14,320 nucleotides of DNA from Gammaproteobacteria bacterium. GTDB lineage: Bacteria; Pseudomonadota; Gammaproteobacteria; J044. The notes beneath the pieces were generated by a model. That model saw only the letters and a list, made by a program, of their open reading frames with translations, was not told the origin of the DNA and made no database searches. The first letter of the stretch is position 1; each line of letters opens with the position of its first letter. Below, piece by piece: positions 11,486-14,320 of this stretch. The stretch covers positions 1-14,320 of the forward strand of contig RFHG01000307.1 of assembly GCA_003696465.1 (NCBI GenBank), in the 5' to 3' direction. The translations under genes were made by a program, and so were the position numbers.

Positions 11486-12460
11486 TCAACCGATCTCGAG
11501 CTGACCCGCACCGCGGCTGCGGGCACGCTGCAGGTTGACCTCGGCCTGTTCCATCAGCTCGGGGACAGTCAGCAGCTCATCCCCGCTGTTGAAACAGACC
11601 GCGCCCATCGAGATATCGATCTCCACCTCTCCGCCATCGACGCGGAAGGGGCGGTTGCGTACTGCCTCGCGAATGCGCTCGAAGATGCCAGGGCGAAAGT
11701 GGGCCGGATTTTCGTAGCGCAGGATGAGCCCAAAGGTGTCGGCCTCCAGCCGCCCGACGATATCGAGCGGACGCACTGCCCGACGCAGGCGCCGGGCCAG
11801 GGCCCGCAGCACCTCGTCTCCTGCATCGTAGCTGTAATCGCGGTTGACCCGCTGGAAGTCGTCGATGTCCACCACCGCATAACACAGCCCACCGCCACGC
11901 GAATGCACGTGCAGCAGCAGCGAGTCGAGCTGCCGGGCCAGGAAGCGCCGGTTGCCCACGCCGGTGAGCACATCTACGGCATTGATGCTTTCCAGATTGT
12001 TGGAAAGGGCCTGCAGGGCGGAGGTGGTCTGCAGCAGATCGTTCTGCATGCCGGCGATGCGCCCGGCAGCAAAGACGCGGGCCGCCAGTTCCTTGTCGTT
12101 CACCGGCTTGGTCAGGTAGTCGTCGACGCCGCGGTGGAACGCCTCGAGCATGGCATCCTCGCCCTCCTTGGCGGTGAACAGGATGACCGATGTGTAGCGG
12201 GACTTCTCCTCGTCCATGGCCCGGATTGCATCCGTCAGCTCCAGGCCATTCATCTCCGGCATGACCCAGTCGGCCACCACCACATCGGCACCGCGTTCGC
12301 GCAACATCTTCAGGGTTTCCGTGGCGCTCGCGGCCAGCCGCACATCGTCGTAGCCGGAACGCTTGAGCGCCGACTTGAGCACGGCCCGACTGAACTGCAT
12401 GTCATCGACGATGACGATGGAGAGGTCTTCCGACATGGTTGTTCCCTGATTTTCCGACAT
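11486..12460 (-). CDS. Response regulator with degenerate GGDEF output domain
   Basis: The 324-residue protein has a receiver domain at about 11-135: acidic pair D19-D20, phospho-acceptor Asp64 (VVADWVMPEMNG), T96 and Lys118 (LTKP). A linker helix leads to a GGDEF-like domain (160-324) with DVLTGVGNRR (163-172) and DIDDF (198-202). The signature GGDEF is replaced by EADTF (239-243), so cyclase activity is unlikely. The I-site RPLD (230-233), five residues before the signature, is kept, so it may bind cyclic di-GMP. It would be a cytoplasmic phosphorylation- and c-di-GMP-responsive switch; the partner kinase is not in the window. Two starts are possible, 12460 and 12436; both begin ATGTCGGAA, and the second has AGGGA about 7 nt upstream. 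Confidence 0.9.
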   Translation of the reverse strand: MSENQGTTMSEDLSIVIVDDMQFSRAVLKSALKRSGYDDVRLAASATETLKMLRERGADVVVADWVMPEMNGLELTDAIRAMDEEKSRYTSVILFTAKEGEDAMLEAFHRGVDDYLTKPVNDKELAARVFAAGRIAGMQNDLLQTTSALQALSNNLESINAVDVLTGVGNRRFLARQLDSLLLHVHSRGGGLCYAVVDIDDFQRVNRDYSYDAGDEVLRALARRLRRAVRPLDIVGRLEADTFGLILRYENPAHFRPGIFERIREAVRNRPFRVDGGEVEIDISMGAVCFNSGDELLTVPELMEQAEVNLQRARSRGAGQLEIG

Positions 12461-12484
12461 GACCCGCGCCCCTGGCGCTGTTTT

Positions 12485-12516
12485 CCGGCAATGGGGCGCA
12501 CAAGCGCCAATGCCGG
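12485..12516 (-). repeat. Imperfect hairpin between rnt and the response regulator gene
   Basis: CCGGCA (12485-12490) pairs with TGCCGG (12511-12516), and GGCGC (12495-12499) pairs with GCGCC (12504-12508) around an ACAA loop, with a small bulge between. It lies 3' of rnt and 5' of the response regulator gene. No T-tract follows on the minus strand, so it may be a 3'-end-protecting or leader structure and not a classic terminator. The overlapping AATGCCGGCATT (12509-12520) is also a perfect palindrome. Confidence 0.4.
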
Positions 12517-12531
12517 CATTCTTTCAACATG

Positions 12532-13179
12532 TTAGCCCATCTCGCCAGCCATTTCACCGAAGGATGTGCTGTACAGTTCCCAGCGGTTGAGTACAAAACA
12601 GAAGAGGTCTGCCGTCTTTTCCGCATCGTAGATGGCAGAATGCGCCTCATTGCTGTCCCAGCCAAGGCCTGCGGCCTGCACGGCACGGGCCAGCACCGTC
12701 TGACCGAAGGCCATGGCCGAGAGGGTCACGGTATCCAGTGTGCTGAAGGGATGAAACGGGTTGCGCTTGATGCCGCAGCGCTCGGCAGCGGCATTGACGA
12801 AGTTGAGGTCGAACGGGGCATTGTGCCCGACAAGAATGGCACGGGTGCAGTTGTTCTGCTTCATTTCCTTGCGCACTTCCTTGAACACGCCGGCCAGCGC
12901 ATCCCTTTCCGGCACTGCCAGGCGCAGCGGATGCCACGGGTCGATCCCGTTCACCTCCAGCGACTTCGGGTCCATGTTGGCGCCTTCGAAGGGCTCGATG
13001 TGGTAGGTCACGGTCCGGTCGCGGTGGAACATCCCCTTTTCATCCATGCGAATGAACACCGCCGCGATCTGCAACAGGGCATCGCCCTGCGGATCGAAGC
13101 CCCCCGTCTCCACATCGACCACCACCGGCAGATAGCCACGAAAGCGGCGATCCATGGCCTGAAAGTCACCTTCACTCAT
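12532..13179 (-). CDS. rnt: Ribonuclease T
   Basis: The 215-residue product has the exact usual size of RNase T, a DEDDh 3'-5' exonuclease that trims the 3' ends of tRNA and other stable RNAs and works on DNA ends in repair. Exo I is VVVDVETGGFDP (20-30; D22 and E24), Exo II is GHNAPFDLNF (118-127; D124) and Exo III is HSAIYDAEKTADL (180-192; H180 and D185). The basic and aromatic residues expected for RNA binding cannot be verified by eye. The ATG at 13179 gives the standard N-terminus; an in-frame ATG at 13155 would drop eight residues, and neither has a strong Shine-Dalgarno. The start is 13 bp after the hydantoinase-like gene, so they may share a transcript, an unusual neighbour for rnt. 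Confidence 0.96.
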   Translation of the reverse strand: MSEGDFQAMDRRFRGYLPVVVDVETGGFDPQGDALLQIAAVFIRMDEKGMFHRDRTVTYHIEPFEGANMDPKSLEVNGIDPWHPLRLAVPERDALAGVFKEVRKEMKQNNCTRAILVGHNAPFDLNFVNAAAERCGIKRNPFHPFSTLDTVTLSAMAFGQTVLARAVQAAGLGWDSNEAHSAIYDAEKTADLFCFVLNRWELYSTSFGEMAGEMG

Positions 13180-13192
13180 GCTGTGCAGCTTA

Positions 13193-14320
13193 TCACGCCC
13201 CGCCGTCGGCGAGCATGGCACGGCCATATCCACCACCACCCGGAGTCTCAATGCAGAGCCGGTCACCGGGCCGGGCCTCCTGCTCGGCCTTGGGCGGCAG
13301 CACCTCACCGTTGAACAGGTTGCGCCCCTTCTTGCCGGGGGCGCCCCCGGCCAGCCCCCAGGGCGCATGGCGCCGCCGTTCGGTGAGCAGGGTGAAGCGG
13401 GCAGGCTCGAGGAATTCGTATTCCCGGATGAGGCCATCTCCGCCGGAGCGGGCCCCGGTCCCGCCGCTGCCGCGACGGATGGCATAGCGACGCACCCGCA
13501 ACGGCAGGTGCGTCTCCAGCACCTCGATCGGCGTGTTGCGCGTATTGGTCATGTGCGTCTGCACTGCCGACAGGCCACCCCCCTCGCGCCCGGCCCCCAT
13601 GCCGCCACCCAGGGTCTCGTAATAGCCCCACGGGCGTGACCCGGAATGCCCCATGGCCAGATTGTTCATCGTGCCCTGACTGGCCGCCGGTATGCGTTCG
13701 GGCGCTGCCTGCGCCAATGCCCCCAGCACCACGTCCACCACCCGTGTGCTGGTCTCCACATTGCCGGCCGCCACGGCAGCCGGACGTCGGGCATTGAGCA
13801 GGCAGCCCTCGGGCACGACCAGGCGAATGGGCCGGAACACGCCGGCACAGGCCGGTGTCTGCGCAGGCATCAGGCAACGAAAGGCGTAGTACACCCCGGC
13901 CGCAGTCACCGACAGCGGACAGTTGATGTTGCCCGCCACCTGCGGATGGGTGCCGGCAAAATCCAGTTCCGCCCCCTCGGCGTCCAGCCGCAGTCGGACC
14001 CGTATGGGGATATCCTTCGTTCCCAGCCCGTCATCGTCCATCAGGTCCTCGAAGGACCACTCCCCTGTGGGCAGCTCCGACAGTGCATGGCGCGCCAGCC
14101 GCTCGCCATAGGCATTGAGGGCGTCCAGGGCCTCCCGATAACGCTTGGCACCCATGCTCCCGATGAGTTCGCGCAGGCGCAGCAGGCCACGCTCGCAGGC
14201 ACTGATCTGGGCCCGCACATCGCCCTCGGCATCGCGCGGATTGCGGCTGTGTGCGCGAATCCGCTCGAGCAGTGCGGCATCCGCTTCCCCGGCGCGCAGG
14301 ACATGGCCGGGCGGGATCAG
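13193..14320 (-). CDS. Hydantoinase B/5-oxoprolinase-family protein, C-terminal part (5' truncated by window edge)
   Basis: The frame is open from the window edge to a stop at 13193, giving the last 375 residues. Family landmarks are TKDIPIRVRLRLDAEGAELDFAGT (in parts), GNINCP, the GTMNNLAMG stretch, YYETLGGGMGAGREG, HMTNTRNTPIEVLE and the C-terminal ETPGGGGYGRA. Proteins of this family hydrolyse cyclic amides with ATP: N-methylhydantoinase (with a HyuA partner) or 5-oxoprolinase, where both halves are fused. Whether this is a separate HyuB subunit or the end of a fused oxoprolinase cannot be told because the N-terminus lies outside. A 5-oxoprolinase would recycle 5-oxoproline to glutamate. 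rnt follows after 13 bp on the same strand. Confidence 0.92.
   Translation of the reverse strand: MIPPGHVLRAGEADAALLERIRAHSRNPRDAEGDVRAQISACERGLLRLRELIGSMGAKRYREALDALNAYGERLARHALSELPTGEWSFEDLMDDDGLGTKDIPIRVRLRLDAEGAELDFAGTHPQVAGNINCPLSVTAAGVYYAFRCLMPAQTPACAGVFRPIRLVVPEGCLLNARRPAAVAAGNVETSTRVVDVVLGALAQAAPERIPAASQGTMNNLAMGHSGSRPWGYYETLGGGMGAGREGGGLSAVQTHMTNTRNTPIEVLETHLPLRVRRYAIRRGSGGTGARSGGDGLIREYEFLEPARFTLLTERRRHAPWGLAGGAPGKKGRNLFNGEVLPPKAEQEARPGDRLCIETPGGGGYGRAMLADGGA

Noticed and set aside
13193..13485. Extension of rnt upstream to 13485 (317-codon version)
   Set aside because: The extension overlaps the hydantoinase-like gene in another frame; the product from 13179 already has the normal 215-residue RNase T length.

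Overview
The window (about 60-65% GC by eye) looks like the chromosome of a gammaproteobacterium. RNase T (rnt), the monothiol glutaredoxin grxD and nadC are typical housekeeping genes of that class. Two periplasmic DsrE-type domains, a dihaem cytochrome c fused to DUF302 and a second DUF302 protein suggest a respiratory, possibly sulfur-oxidising lifestyle; that is inference. No tRNA, rRNA, CRISPR array, transposase or prophage gene was seen. Genes are packed tightly, with several 4-base stop/start overlaps, and no stretch over 300 bases lacks a gene.

Layout. 1-947 (minus): a DUF2892-like membrane protein followed by the N-terminal part of a two-TM sensor protein that leaves the window. 948-1080: divergent control region with a perfect 6-4-6 palindrome. 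1081-2498 (plus): class II aldolase-like gene overlapping nadC. 2515-2916 (minus): secreted FliL-like protein. 2972-3415 (plus): conserved hypothetical (DUF6231-like). 3427-4694 (minus): ECF sigma factor overlapping a membrane anti-sigma protein whose C-terminus is a DsrE-like domain. 4865-6669 (plus, divergent): secreted DsrE-like protein and outer-membrane porin, then a strong terminator. 6788-7480 (minus): GspC-like PDZ protein. 7571-8791 (minus): six-TM diguanylate cyclase. 8822-10907 (minus): overlapping operon of dihaem cytochrome c-DUF302, DUF302 protein and a zinc-ribbon protein. 11112-11447 (plus): grxD. 11486-12460 (minus): response regulator with a degenerate GGDEF domain. 12532-13179 (minus): rnt. 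13193-14320 (minus): C-terminal part of a hydantoinase B/oxoprolinase-like protein.

The most striking system is at 3427-6669. An ECF sigma gene is translationally coupled to a single-pass anti-sigma protein carrying a predicted periplasmic DsrE-like domain. It faces a gene for a free periplasmic DsrE-like protein followed by a porin. The 170-bp gap holds two divergent copies of the same bipartite element, GGAATAAA-N14-CATC, one on each strand at identical spacing. This is what an autoregulated ECF regulon that also drives the dsrE-porin operon would look like. A plausible reading is that the DsrE-like domain senses a periplasmic sulfur or redox signal and controls production of a related DsrE protein and an outer-membrane channel.

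Second in interest are the cytochrome-DUF302 operon and the aldolase-nadC pair with its palindromic operator.
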